Program-made: the position numbers and the translations under genes | The notes under the pieces: generated by a model | Databases searched by the model: none | The model's input: the letters and a program-made list of their open reading frames with translations, nothing else | Told to the model about the DNA's origin: nothing | Assembly: GCA_022648685.1 (NCBI GenBank) | Contig: JALCMW010000001.1 | Span: 496,001 to 560,000, forward strand | Length of the DNA stretch: 64,000 bases | Direction: 5' to 3' | DNA from: Bacteroidales bacterium | GTDB taxonomy: Bacteria; Bacteroidota; Bacteroidia; Bacteroidales; UBA932 | In this document: positions 25,899-33,707 of the stretch, in pieces | Layout: every line of letters starts with the position of its first letter | How positions within the stretch are numbered: the first letter of the stretch is position 1

Positions 25899-27050
25899 AT
25901 GATATGTGAGGATTATAAATTGTTGACAGATTTGTTCCGTGCTTATTTCGATGCGAGAAAGCATAAACGGAATACTTTCAGTCAATTGAACTTTGAACTT
26001 GATTTTGAAAAAAATCTGGTGGAACTTTATCATGAGATTATTGAAAACCGGTATGAGATCGGTCGCAGCATGTGTTTTATTTCAAATGGGAAAGTAAAGC
26101 GAGAGGTCTTTGCAGCGAACTTCAGGGATCGTGTGGTGCATCATCTGATATATAATTATATTTCTCCCATGTTCGAACGTTCTTTTATTGAGGATTGTTA
26201 CTCGTGCCGGGTGGGATATGGAACAAGAAAAGGCATTGAACGTTTGGAACATCATATGCGTTCCTGCACGGATAATTACAGAAAACCGGCTTATATCCTT
26301 AAATTGGATATTCAGGGTTATTTTATGAGTATCAATCGTAGTATTCTTTATGAAAAGGTTGAAAAGGGTATGATAAAATATGCCGGTCGCAAAAATAAGG
26401 ATGGTATTGCCTATTGTGATACATTTAACATGGATAGAGCGCTCTCTCTGATAGAAAAGATCATTTTTAATGATCCTATAACAAATTGTTTTATACGTGG
26501 AGGTAAAAAAGATTGGGAAGATATTCCTCTTTCCAAATCCCTTTTCCATTCGGCATATTGTTGTGGCCTTCCCATAGGAAATTTGACTTCTCAGCTTTTT
26601 AGTAATATTTACTTAAATGATTTTGACCATTATGTGAAAAAAGATCTTGGCGTCAAGCATTATGGCCGTTATGTGGATGACTTCTTTATTATTCATCCCG
26701 ATAAGCAAATCCTGTTATACTGTATGGCTCGTATTAAAATATATTTGAAGCAATCTTTAGGTTTGGTTTTACATCCAAAAAAGATTTATTTGCAAGAAGT
26801 GAGAAAGGGGGTCGTTTTTCTGGGTGCGGTTGAAAAACCTTATAGAAAATATATAACAAGGAATGCCAGACATAATATTTTTGAGACGTTTGGCAGAATA
26901 TCCAAGTATCTTTCCGGGGTAAATAGGCCATTGACGAAAGAGGAATTTTGTCAAATACAGTCTGTCGTGAATTCGTATTTTGGATATTTATCTCATTATA
27001 AGACATTCCACTTGAAGCAAAAGCTTATACGGCATTGCCTATATCATTAG
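25899..27050 (+). CDS. DGR reverse transcriptase
   Basis: 383 residues from the ATG at 25899, 32 bases after TR. It shows the group-II-intron-like RT motifs: FRDRVVHHLIYN (motif 1), SCRVGYGTRKGI, LKLDIQGYFMSINR (motif 3 aspartate), the DGR-diagnostic GLPIGNLTSQ (223-232, in place of retroviral QG) and catalytic YVDD (258-261), followed by GVVFLGA and a short thumb. No maturase or endonuclease domain is present. The enzyme copies TR-RNA with adenine-directed errors. All catalytic aspartates are intact, so it should be active. The frame is open through TR to 25650 but no likely start lies there. Confidence 0.96.
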   Translation: MICEDYKLLTDLFRAYFDARKHKRNTFSQLNFELDFEKNLVELYHEIIENRYEIGRSMCFISNGKVKREVFAANFRDRVVHHLIYNYISPMFERSFIEDCYSCRVGYGTRKGIERLEHHMRSCTDNYRKPAYILKLDIQGYFMSINRSILYEKVEKGMIKYAGRKNKDGIAYCDTFNMDRALSLIEKIIFNDPITNCFIRGGKKDWEDIPLSKSLFHSAYCCGLPIGNLTSQLFSNIYLNDFDHYVKKDLGVKHYGRYVDDFFIIHPDKQILLYCMARIKIYLKQSLGLVLHPKKIYLQEVRKGVVFLGAVEKPYRKYITRNARHNIFETFGRISKYLSGVNRPLTKEEFCQIQSVVNSYFGYLSHYKTFHLKQKLIRHCLYH

Positions 27051-27096
27051 TCTTGGTAGTGTGTTGTCCATGACATTTTTTCTTTGCCAATAATAT

Positions 27097-27145
27097 TAAA
27101 ACCGGACGATATGAAGATGTCTAATCTTTCATATCGTCCGGTTTT
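27097..27145. terminator. Strong bidirectional terminator between DGR and tRNA-Leu
   Basis: AAAACCGGACGATATGA (27097-27113) pairs perfectly over 17 bases with 27129-27145, with A-runs before and T-runs after. It ends the fimbrillin-DGR transcript 47 bases after the RT stop and also terminates the tRNA-Leu transcript on the minus strand. Confidence 0.9.
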
Positions 27146-27146
27146 G

Positions 27147-27232
27147 TGCTTCGGACGGGACTTGAACCCGTACAGGCATTGCTGCCCAAGGGATTTTAAG
27201 TCCCTCGTGTCTACCAATTCCACCACCAAAGC
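27147..27232 (-). tRNA. tRNA-Leu (TAA anticodon)
   Basis: 86-base class II tRNA on the minus strand. Acceptor GCTTTGG (27232-27226) pairs with CCGAAGC (27154-27148), discriminator A at 27147; loop CTTAAAA carries anticodon TAA (27198-27196); a long variable arm and the T-arm GGGTTCAAGTCCC follow. CCA is not encoded. It borders the accessory region, but no duplicated 3' end was seen, so no attachment site is claimed. Confidence 0.95.
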
Positions 27233-27241
27233 TTACGATTG

Positions 27242-27249
27242 CAAATATA
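27242..27249 (-). promoter_or_regulatory. -7 box of tRNA-Leu
   Basis: TATATTTG on the minus strand, ten bases before the tRNA 5' end. A TTG (27274-27272) lies 22 bases upstream, slightly longer than the usual spacing. For the divergent YhcH gene the only candidate is TATATTCG at 27264-27271 on the plus strand. Confidence 0.6.
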
Positions 27250-27289
27250 ATTAGAAAAAGTCGTATATTCGCAACAAAACCGCATTCTT

Positions 27290-27715
27290 ATGGATACAAA
27301 ATTAATGCAGAATCCATATTATGTCAAAGCTATGGATTATATCAAGACTCATGATCTGAATGAATTGGAGAATGGAAAACATTTGATAGAAGGTGAAAAT
27401 CTGTATGTCAATATCGTCGACAGCCAGATGAAAACGCAGGCCCAGGCTCGTTATGAGGTTCACAATAAGTACATAGATATCCAGGTTCCCTTGTCCAAAT
27501 GTGAAACTTTTGGAGTAAAGCCTCGGTGCGATTGCAAGATGCCTGACGGGGAATTCAACGAAACGAAAGATATCATGTTTTTCAGGGATCCTGTTGAAAA
27601 TACAATCTCTGCAAAACCAGGGGAGCCTGTGACTTTTGCGCCTGATACCGCTCATGCTCCTTTGATTGGGGAAGGGATTATACACAAAGCTATTTTCAAG
27701 GTAAAGACTGTTTGA
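27290..27715 (+). CDS. YhcH/YjgK/YiaL family protein (DUF386)
   Basis: 141 residues, the full family length, with the conserved ARYEVHNKYIDIQVPL (metal-binding His/Glu) and FAPDTAHAPLIGEG segments of the cupin-like DUF386 fold. Members are small metal-dependent proteins, often linked to sialic acid or sugar catabolism and to biofilm effects (TabA in E. coli). Here it stands alone between tRNA-Leu and comF, so context gives no substrate. Function in this organism is uncertain. Confidence 0.88.
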   Translation: MDTKLMQNPYYVKAMDYIKTHDLNELENGKHLIEGENLYVNIVDSQMKTQAQARYEVHNKYIDIQVPLSKCETFGVKPRCDCKMPDGEFNETKDIMFFRDPVENTISAKPGEPVTFAPDTAHAPLIGEGIIHKAIFKVKTV

Positions 27716-27766
27716 GAGTCAAACTTGTTTGATTTCCTGATTATTACGGTCCGGTTTGTATTCCGT

Positions 27767-28504
27767 TTATACGACTCCTAAGGAGACGGCGCTTATTCGT
27801 ACTGTTTTCGGTATGATAGTCCTGAGTGCGGAATGGCAGGCGTTCATGGTTGCTCCAGTGGTGAAAACGTCGTCTACCAGAAGGATATGTTTTGCCGAGC
27901 TGAGTTTTGAAGCTTTGCGCAGATTTACTCCGAATGCTCCGGATACATTTCTTTCCTTTTCTTCTATTTTCAGTCTGGTCTGTGTCTTGGTGAGCCTGGT
28001 ACGAAAAAGTATGTCCGTATCCATTTTCGTGTCCATCTTTTCAGCTATTCCGGCTGCTATTATCTCCGCTTGGTTATATCCCCTTTTCCATCTTCTGGTC
28101 CAGTGCAGGGGAACAGGTATTATATGGTCGACATCTTTGAAAAGTCCTGAGCCTGCGAGTTTTTCCCCTAGTATCCCGGAGAAGAATTTCCCGGCGCCGA
28201 TTTCGGAATGATATTTAAGTCCCCGGGGGATTTTTTTATATCCGGCTTCGGCCCGGTAATGGAACAAGGCCGCCGCATATGAATATTTCTCGTATGCGGG
28301 AGTCCTCTGTATCATGTCGTTGTATCTGTCCGCCATCGGATTGCGGGAAGATTCCCAGAAATATGTCAGGGGCAGATCGCTCATGCAGTATATGCACAAG
28401 TATTTTTCTTTGATTCTCAGCCTTCTTCCGCAGACCATGCAGATTCTGGGAAGGATCAAGTCCAGGATTGCGGTGGCAGAGTGGTATATGCCAGTATTAT
28501 TCAT
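27767..28504 (-). CDS. ComF family phosphoribosyltransferase-like protein
   Basis: 245 residues from the ATG at 28504; the frame permits a start ten codons earlier (28534). The N-terminus has a zinc-ribbon CMVCGRRL ... CIYC and the C-terminus a PRPP-binding motif ILLVDDVFTTGATM. ComF proteins of competent bacteria help bring in single-stranded DNA; in Bacteroidota the role is unproven. It follows fabG on the same strand but a terminator-like hairpin (28543-28589) lies between them. Confidence 0.88.
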   Translation of the reverse strand: MNNTGIYHSATAILDLILPRICMVCGRRLRIKEKYLCIYCMSDLPLTYFWESSRNPMADRYNDMIQRTPAYEKYSYAAALFHYRAEAGYKKIPRGLKYHSEIGAGKFFSGILGEKLAGSGLFKDVDHIIPVPLHWTRRWKRGYNQAEIIAAGIAEKMDTKMDTDILFRTRLTKTQTRLKIEEKERNVSGAFGVNLRKASKLSSAKHILLVDDVFTTGATMNACHSALRTIIPKTVRISAVSLGVV

Positions 28505-28542
28505 TAGCCGCAAATCTATTGGATTTGCACGCAAAACATTAA

Positions 28543-28589
28543 AAAAAACGGAAAAACCTCCGTTCCCAGGGAAGATTTTTCCGTTTTTT
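28543..28589. terminator. Terminator between fabG and the comF-like gene
   Basis: AAAAAACGGAAAAA (28543-28556) pairs with TTTTTCCGTTTTTT (28576-28589). It has the A-stem-T architecture and lies 31 bases after the fabG stop on the minus strand. Confidence 0.75.
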
Positions 28590-28619
28590 ATATAGTTGTA
28601 TGATTTTTATAATCTGTCT

Positions 28620-29366
28620 TTAGCAGTTCATGGCTCCGCAAACGTGGATTACCTGTCCGCTGACGTATGAAGATAGATCGCTGGCAAGGAAGAGAGCCAC
28701 ATTGGCAACGTCTTCAGGTGTGCCTCCTCTGCGAAGAGGGATTTGCTTTATCCATTCTTCCCTGATTTTCTCGGGAAGTGCGCTTGTCATGTCGGAAATG
28801 ATAAATCCCGGAGCTATGCAGTTTGCACGAATGCCGCGAGGCCCCATTTCCTTGGCTATGGATTTCGCCAATCCGATAAGACCGGCTTTCGAAGCTGAAT
28901 AGTTGCATTGACCGGCATTGCCTGAAACACCTACTACAGACGACATGTTGATTATGCTGCCTCCTTTTTCCTTTGACATGATGGGGGTGACTGCATGTAT
29001 GAAATTGAACGCGGATTTCAGATTGACCGCAATTACGGCGTCCCACTGGGATTCCTGCATCCTGAGCATAAGCCCGTCTTTGGTTATGCCTGCATTGTTC
29101 ACCAATATGTCTATATGGCCGAAATCAGCCATTATTAGTTCCACGGTCTTGTGTGTCGCTTCGAAATCGGCGGCATTGGAAGCATATGCTTTGCATTTAT
29201 GTCCGAAGGCTTCGATATCCTTGACAGTTTGCTCAGCAACTTCGTTGATGGCAAGATCGGTGAATGCTACATCCGCTCCTTCCGATGCGAGTTTCATTGC
29301 GATCGCCTTGCCTATTCCTTTTGCCGCTCCTGTAATCAGAGCGACTTTTCCTTCTAAAAGTCCCAT
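28620..29366 (-). CDS. fabG: 3-oxoacyl-[acyl-carrier-protein] reductase
   Basis: 248-residue short-chain dehydrogenase. NADP-binding GAAKGIGKA (about 13-21), NNAG, catalytic Ser in NMSSVVGVSGN and the YSASK tyrosine/lysine pair are all present. FabG reduces the keto group in each cycle of fatty-acid elongation. The length, the AGQCNYSASKAG segment and its own consensus promoter fit the housekeeping enzyme, although other acp and fab genes are not adjacent. Confidence 0.92.
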   Translation of the reverse strand: MGLLEGKVALITGAAKGIGKAIAMKLASEGADVAFTDLAINEVAEQTVKDIEAFGHKCKAYASNAADFEATHKTVELIMADFGHIDILVNNAGITKDGLMLRMQESQWDAVIAVNLKSAFNFIHAVTPIMSKEKGGSIINMSSVVGVSGNAGQCNYSASKAGLIGLAKSIAKEMGPRGIRANCIAPGFIISDMTSALPEKIREEWIKQIPLRRGGTPEDVANVALFLASDLSSYVSGQVIHVCGAMNC

Positions 29367-29452
29367 AATTGTTATTTTATATGTTCAGTCATATTCTATG
29401 CCTTAGACACATTTTATGTTTTTTTCGATTTCTTCGGCAAAGACTATGGCTG

Positions 29453-29484
29453 CAAAATTATCCTTATTAATTCTCAATGCCAAA
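29453..29484 (-). promoter_or_regulatory. Promoter of fabG
   Basis: On the minus strand TTTG (29484-29481), 20 bases, TAATTTTG (29460-29453): full Bacteroidota consensus, with an 86-base leader. The rest of the 29367-29661 gap shows no gene and no clear promoter for the divergent gene. Confidence 0.75.
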
Positions 29485-29661
29485 TTTTACTTTTCGTTTT
29501 TGGCGAAAAATGCTTATAGGTGGCAAAGTAACGGGCTGCATTGATTATCCGTTCTTTATTATTATTTTTGTTTTCCGGAGCTGCGGTTGCCTTTTCCGGG
29601 TAATTGTCTTCTTCGATAGAGTATTCATTTATCGAAATATTAATTACTAAACAATAGAAAT

Positions 29662-30915
29662 ATGCCGAGTGAAATATTTGATTCGTCACTTTGGGAGAGC
29701 GGAGAGCTGAAAATAGAATGGGTGAGACGTCATATGCCTTTGCTTGAAGGGCTTGAAAAGGAATTTTCGGCCGAAAAGCCTTTTAAAGATATGAAAGTTG
29801 CACTTTCCGTCCATTTGGAAGCCAAAACCGCCCATTTGTGTGAAGTGCTTGCTGAGGGAGGCGCAGATATGTATGTTACCGGCAGCAATCCTCTTTCAAC
29901 TCAAGATGATGTTGCCGCGGCGCTGGCACACAGGGGACTGAATGTTTTTGCCAGGTACGGTGCGGATGAGACGGAATACAAGTCATCTTTACGGAAGGTG
30001 ATAAGCATAGGCCCCGATATAATAATAGATGACGGAGGCGACCTTGTCAATCTCATCCATTCGGAATACGCTGAACTTGTTCCCGGCGTCATAGGCGGTT
30101 GCGAAGAAACCACTACCGGAATATTACGTCTTCAGACAATGGATAGGGAGAAAAAGCTATTGTTCCCGATGATGTCTGTAAATAATGCGGCATGCAAGCA
30201 CTTTTTCGACAATCGTTACGGAACCGGCCAATCGGTGTGGGACGGAATATGCAGAACCACAAATTTGATCGTTGCCGGAAAGAATGTAGTGGTTGCCGGC
30301 TACGGCTGGTGCGGCAAAGGTGTCTCAATGAGAGCTAAAGGCTTGGGAGCTAATGTAATAGTCACAGAAATCGATCCGGTAAAAGCCATGGAAGCGGTTA
30401 TGGACGGGTTCAGAGTCATGAAAATGTCCGAAGCGGCGTCTATCGGGGATATCTTCGTTACAGTTACCGGGTGCAGGGATGTCATTACCGTCAATGATTT
30501 CATGAAAATGAAAGAAGGTGCGATCTGCTGCAATGCAGGACATTTCGATGTCGAAGTTTCCATGTCGGGTCTGAGAAAGCTTGCAGTCAGCCATCACCCT
30601 GCAAGGAAAAATATAGAGGCTTATGTGCTTCCTGACGGGAAGTCCATATATATCCTTGCGGAGGGAAGACTTGTAAATCTTGCCGCCGGAGACGGCCATC
30701 CCGCAGAAATAATGGATATGTCTTTTGCAATCCAGGCTTTATGTGCCAGATATCTGGCTGTGAATAAGGATTCCATAAAGAGGGAGCGCGGCGGTATGCT
30801 TAAAGCTGTTCCTGAAGAAATAGACAAGGAAGTAGCCGGGAGGGAACTTGCATCATGGGGTGTAACGATAGATGTCCTTTCGGATGATCAACGGAAATAT
30901 CTTTTCGGAGATTAG
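29662..30915 (+). CDS. Adenosylhomocysteinase-like protein (short, archaeal/Thermotoga type)
   Basis: 417 residues with the SAH hydrolase pattern: ALSVHLEAKTAHL, TGSNPLSTQDDVAAAL, the Asp/Glu/Lys/Asn active-site segments IIDDGGDL, GGCEETTTGI, FPMMSVNNAACKH, and the NAD-binding fold GYGWCGKGVSMRAKGLGA. It ends without the Lys-Tyr tail of bacterial and eukaryotic AhcY and lacks their about 40-residue insertion, as in archaeal and Thermotoga enzymes, some of which prefer S-inosylhomocysteine. Its role would be recycling of SAM by-product. A DAACS symporter follows 33 bases later in the same direction. Confidence 0.85.
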   Translation: MPSEIFDSSLWESGELKIEWVRRHMPLLEGLEKEFSAEKPFKDMKVALSVHLEAKTAHLCEVLAEGGADMYVTGSNPLSTQDDVAAALAHRGLNVFARYGADETEYKSSLRKVISIGPDIIIDDGGDLVNLIHSEYAELVPGVIGGCEETTTGILRLQTMDREKKLLFPMMSVNNAACKHFFDNRYGTGQSVWDGICRTTNLIVAGKNVVVAGYGWCGKGVSMRAKGLGANVIVTEIDPVKAMEAVMDGFRVMKMSEAASIGDIFVTVTGCRDVITVNDFMKMKEGAICCNAGHFDVEVSMSGLRKLAVSHHPARKNIEAYVLPDGKSIYILAEGRLVNLAAGDGHPAEIMDMSFAIQALCARYLAVNKDSIKRERGGMLKAVPEEIDKEVAGRELASWGVTIDVLSDDQRKYLFGD

Positions 30916-30948
30916 ATTATCAAGGTTGGAAAATATTAATAGACGGTT

Positions 30949-32133
30949 ATGCGGAAGATCAAATTCGGACTATTGCCACGTGTGATTTCGGCTATTGTCC
31001 TTGGAGTAATCTGCGGACAGTTCATGTCAATGGGATGGGTCCGGGTTTTTGTTACTTTCAATGGAATTTTCAGTCAGTTTCTGGGTTTCATGATACCTCT
31101 TATTATTGTAGGGCTAGTGACCCCGGCAATTGCCGATATCGGTTCCGGGGCGGGAAAGATGTTGCTTGTAACGGTTCTGATTGCATATCTTGATACTGTT
31201 TTCGCCGGACTGCTGTCCTATGGAACGGGTTCTTTGTTTTTCCCTTCGATGGTGAATCAGTCCGCCGCCGGTGTCCAGGTTGAAAAAGTCAGGGAAATCG
31301 CTCCTTATTTCTCGATCAACATACCTCCGATGCTTGATGTCATGGCTGCTCTGGTCTTTTCTTTTATGACAGGCCTGGGAATAGCATACGGCCATGCCGG
31401 TACTTTGAAGAATGTTTTTGACGAATTCAAAGAAATAATATCCAAAACTATCTCGGCAGTCCTGATTCCCTTGTTGCCTTTATATATATTCGGCATATTC
31501 CTGAATATGACAGTGAATGGTCAGGCTTATCATATCATGATCATTTTCGCCAAGATAATATGTGTCATAATTGCTCTTCATATATTTATTCTGATATATC
31601 AGTTCTGCGTTGCCGGAGCCGTGTCGAAAAGGAATCCTTTCAAATTGCTATGGCGTATGCTTCCGGCTTATATGACGGCTCTGGGAACTTCTTCTTCGGC
31701 AGCAACCATCCCGGTCACTTTGCGTCAGACTATCGGCAACGGCGTCAGTGAAGAAACCGCCGGTTTCACTGTTCCTCTTTGTGCTACCATCCATATGTCC
31801 GGCTCGGCTATGAAAATAACCGCATGCGCCTTGACAATTGCGATTCTGAACGGTATGCCTCATTCATTTCCGCTGTTTCTCAATTTTATTATGATGCTTG
31901 CCATATGCATGGTGGCGGCGCCGGGGGTTCCCGGAGGTGCGATCATGGCCGCTTTGGGGCCTTTGGCCGCGATTTTGGGTTTCGGGGCTGATGACCAGGC
32001 GCTTATGATCGCCCTTTACATAGCAATGGATAGCTTCGGTACTGCATGTAATGTGACCGGGGACGGAGCTATCGCAATTGTTGTCGAAAGGATTTTCCGT
32101 AACAGGAAAAAGTCTGTTGTTTCAGCCGGATAG
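30949..32133 (+). CDS. Dicarboxylate/amino-acid:cation symporter (DAACS family)
   Basis: 394 residues with about eight membrane helices and two re-entrant loops. The serine-rich hairpin TALGTSSSAATIPVTL and the later MDSFGTACNVTGDGA segment (transport and sodium sites) match the glutamate/aspartate/serine-threonine transporter family. It carries an acidic or hydroxy amino acid, or a dicarboxylate, into the cell with sodium or protons. Its place just after the AhcY-like gene suggests one transcript; the substrate is unknown. Confidence 0.9.
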   Translation: MRKIKFGLLPRVISAIVLGVICGQFMSMGWVRVFVTFNGIFSQFLGFMIPLIIVGLVTPAIADIGSGAGKMLLVTVLIAYLDTVFAGLLSYGTGSLFFPSMVNQSAAGVQVEKVREIAPYFSINIPPMLDVMAALVFSFMTGLGIAYGHAGTLKNVFDEFKEIISKTISAVLIPLLPLYIFGIFLNMTVNGQAYHIMIIFAKIICVIIALHIFILIYQFCVAGAVSKRNPFKLLWRMLPAYMTALGTSSSAATIPVTLRQTIGNGVSEETAGFTVPLCATIHMSGSAMKITACALTIAILNGMPHSFPLFLNFIMMLAICMVAAPGVPGGAIMAALGPLAAILGFGADDQALMIALYIAMDSFGTACNVTGDGAIAIVVERIFRNRKKSVVSAG

Positions 32134-32173
32134 GGTTGATTCTCAGGGAATATGATTTTCCTGCCGATTTTCT

Positions 32174-32181
32174 TATATTTG
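32174..32181 (+). promoter_or_regulatory. -7 box before the M24 peptidase
   Basis: TATATTTG lies 62 bases upstream of the ATG at 32244. Because a promoter here would exclude translation from the earlier in-frame start (32136), it supports the later start. No clear -33 element. Confidence 0.5.
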
Positions 32182-32243
32182 TAAGAATGGCTGTTGAATC
32201 CGTTTTGCTTGCCAGCCGTTTGTCATTTAAATATATCAATGCA

Positions 32244-33689
32244 ATGTTTAATAAAGAAGTATATGTGAGGAGACGTAAGGTCCTCATCGACAAAATGTCG
32301 GAAACAGCGCCGGAAGGCAATAGGGGAATAGTTTTGTTTTTGGGAAATGCCGAAGCCCCGGCCCAGTATAAGGATAATTGCTATAATTTCAGGCAAGACA
32401 GTTCCTGGCTCTATTTTTTCGGTATAGACAGGCCGTTGTATGCTGCCGTTATCGATCTTGACGACGGAAAAGAGACAGTCTTCTCCGATGATGTGGAAAT
32501 CGATGACATCATATGGATGGGACCCCAGGAGGCTGTGCGTACTATTGCTGAAAGTGTGGGAGTAGGTGCTTCGGCTCCGTATAATGCTGCTGCCGATGTT
32601 ATTTCGTCCGCCCGCAGATCCGGAAGACCAGTGCATTTCCTGCCTCCTTCCCGATATTATAATACAATCAAACTGGCTTCCCTTACAGGCTGTACCCTTG
32701 ATGCTGTCTCCGAGGTCGGTCCCGTTTCTTCCGGTGGTGGAATGCATGCCTCCCTGGAGCTTGTAAAGGCTGTGATAAGCATGCGTATAGTCAAAGAGGA
32801 TTGCGAAATAGAAGAAATAGACAAGGCCGGGGCCATAGGTCAGGAAATGCATAATATGGCTCGCAATAATGTAAAACCGGGTGTGATGGAACAGGAGGTG
32901 GTTGGCAAGATGGAGGGTGTCACCCTCGGCAAGGGCTGGGGAGTTTCTTTCCCTACGATCCTTTCACAACATGGGGAGACATTGCATAATCATTTACACG
33001 ACAAACTTATCGAACCGGGCAATCTGATGGTAATAGATGCCGGCGCGGAGAATAATATGCATTATGCTTCCGATTTCACCAGGACTTTGCCTACCGGCGG
33101 CAAGTTTACTAAAAAACAAAGGGAGATATATAGTATCGTATATGATTGCAACGAGTATGCTTTCTCGCTGATAAAGCCTGGCGTGTCATATCGTTACGTC
33201 CATTTGTCCGTGGCTAAGAAAATGCTGGAGGAGTTGAGGGCGCTGGATATTGTTAGGGGGAATCTCGACAATATGGTGGAAGCCGGGGTCGCCGGACTGT
33301 TCATGCCTCATGGACTGGGACATAATATGGGACTTGATGTACATGATATGGAAGACCTAGGAGAAGATCTTGTCGGCTATGATCCGGACCAGAAACGGTC
33401 TTCCCAGCTGGGGTTGGGCAGTTTAAGGATGGCAAGAAAACTTGTTCCGGGCAATGTGATTACCGATGAACCGGGAATCTATTTCATACCGGCGTTGATA
33501 AATAAATGGAAAGCGGAAAAGGCAGACAAAGGTTATGTGAATTACCATCGTCTGGAGAGTTATTATAATTTCGGCGGAATCCGTCTGGAAGATGATGTGC
33601 TTGTGACTCCGGATGGTGCAAGAAGGACAGGCCCTAACAGGTTGCCGATTACTCCCGATGACGTGGAAGCTGCCATGTCTGGAGAATAG
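32244..33689 (+). CDS. M24B metallopeptidase (aminopeptidase P-like)
   Basis: 481 residues from 32244 (MFNKEVYVRRR). The frame extends back to 32136, but that part is not peptidase-like and contains a -7 box. The N-terminal domain (about 1-190) is the aminopeptidase-P N-fold; the pita-bread C-terminal domain shows metal ligands in IDAGAENNMHYASDFTR, the histidine of PHGLGHNMGLDVHD and glutamates in TDEPGIYF and RLEDDVLVT. It removes an N-terminal residue before proline, probably in the cytoplasm. A second M24B gene lies at 58959-60785. Confidence 0.9.
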   Translation: MFNKEVYVRRRKVLIDKMSETAPEGNRGIVLFLGNAEAPAQYKDNCYNFRQDSSWLYFFGIDRPLYAAVIDLDDGKETVFSDDVEIDDIIWMGPQEAVRTIAESVGVGASAPYNAAADVISSARRSGRPVHFLPPSRYYNTIKLASLTGCTLDAVSEVGPVSSGGGMHASLELVKAVISMRIVKEDCEIEEIDKAGAIGQEMHNMARNNVKPGVMEQEVVGKMEGVTLGKGWGVSFPTILSQHGETLHNHLHDKLIEPGNLMVIDAGAENNMHYASDFTRTLPTGGKFTKKQREIYSIVYDCNEYAFSLIKPGVSYRYVHLSVAKKMLEELRALDIVRGNLDNMVEAGVAGLFMPHGLGHNMGLDVHDMEDLGEDLVGYDPDQKRSSQLGLGSLRMARKLVPGNVITDEPGIYFIPALINKWKAEKADKGYVNYHRLESYYNFGGIRLEDDVLVTPDGARRTGPNRLPITPDDVEAAMSGE

Positions 33690-33707
33690 TAATTCTTCGT
33701 TTTTCTA

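Noticed and set aside
27047..27229. 60-codon minus-strand frame beginning MVVELVDTRDL
   Set aside because: It lies on the tRNA-Leu gene and terminator; this peptide is the well-known false translation of tRNA-Leu.
13810..27232. Integrative genomic island using tRNA-Leu as attachment site
   Set aside because: No integrase, and no second copy of the tRNA 3' end (GGTTCAAGTCCCG region) was found at the left border.
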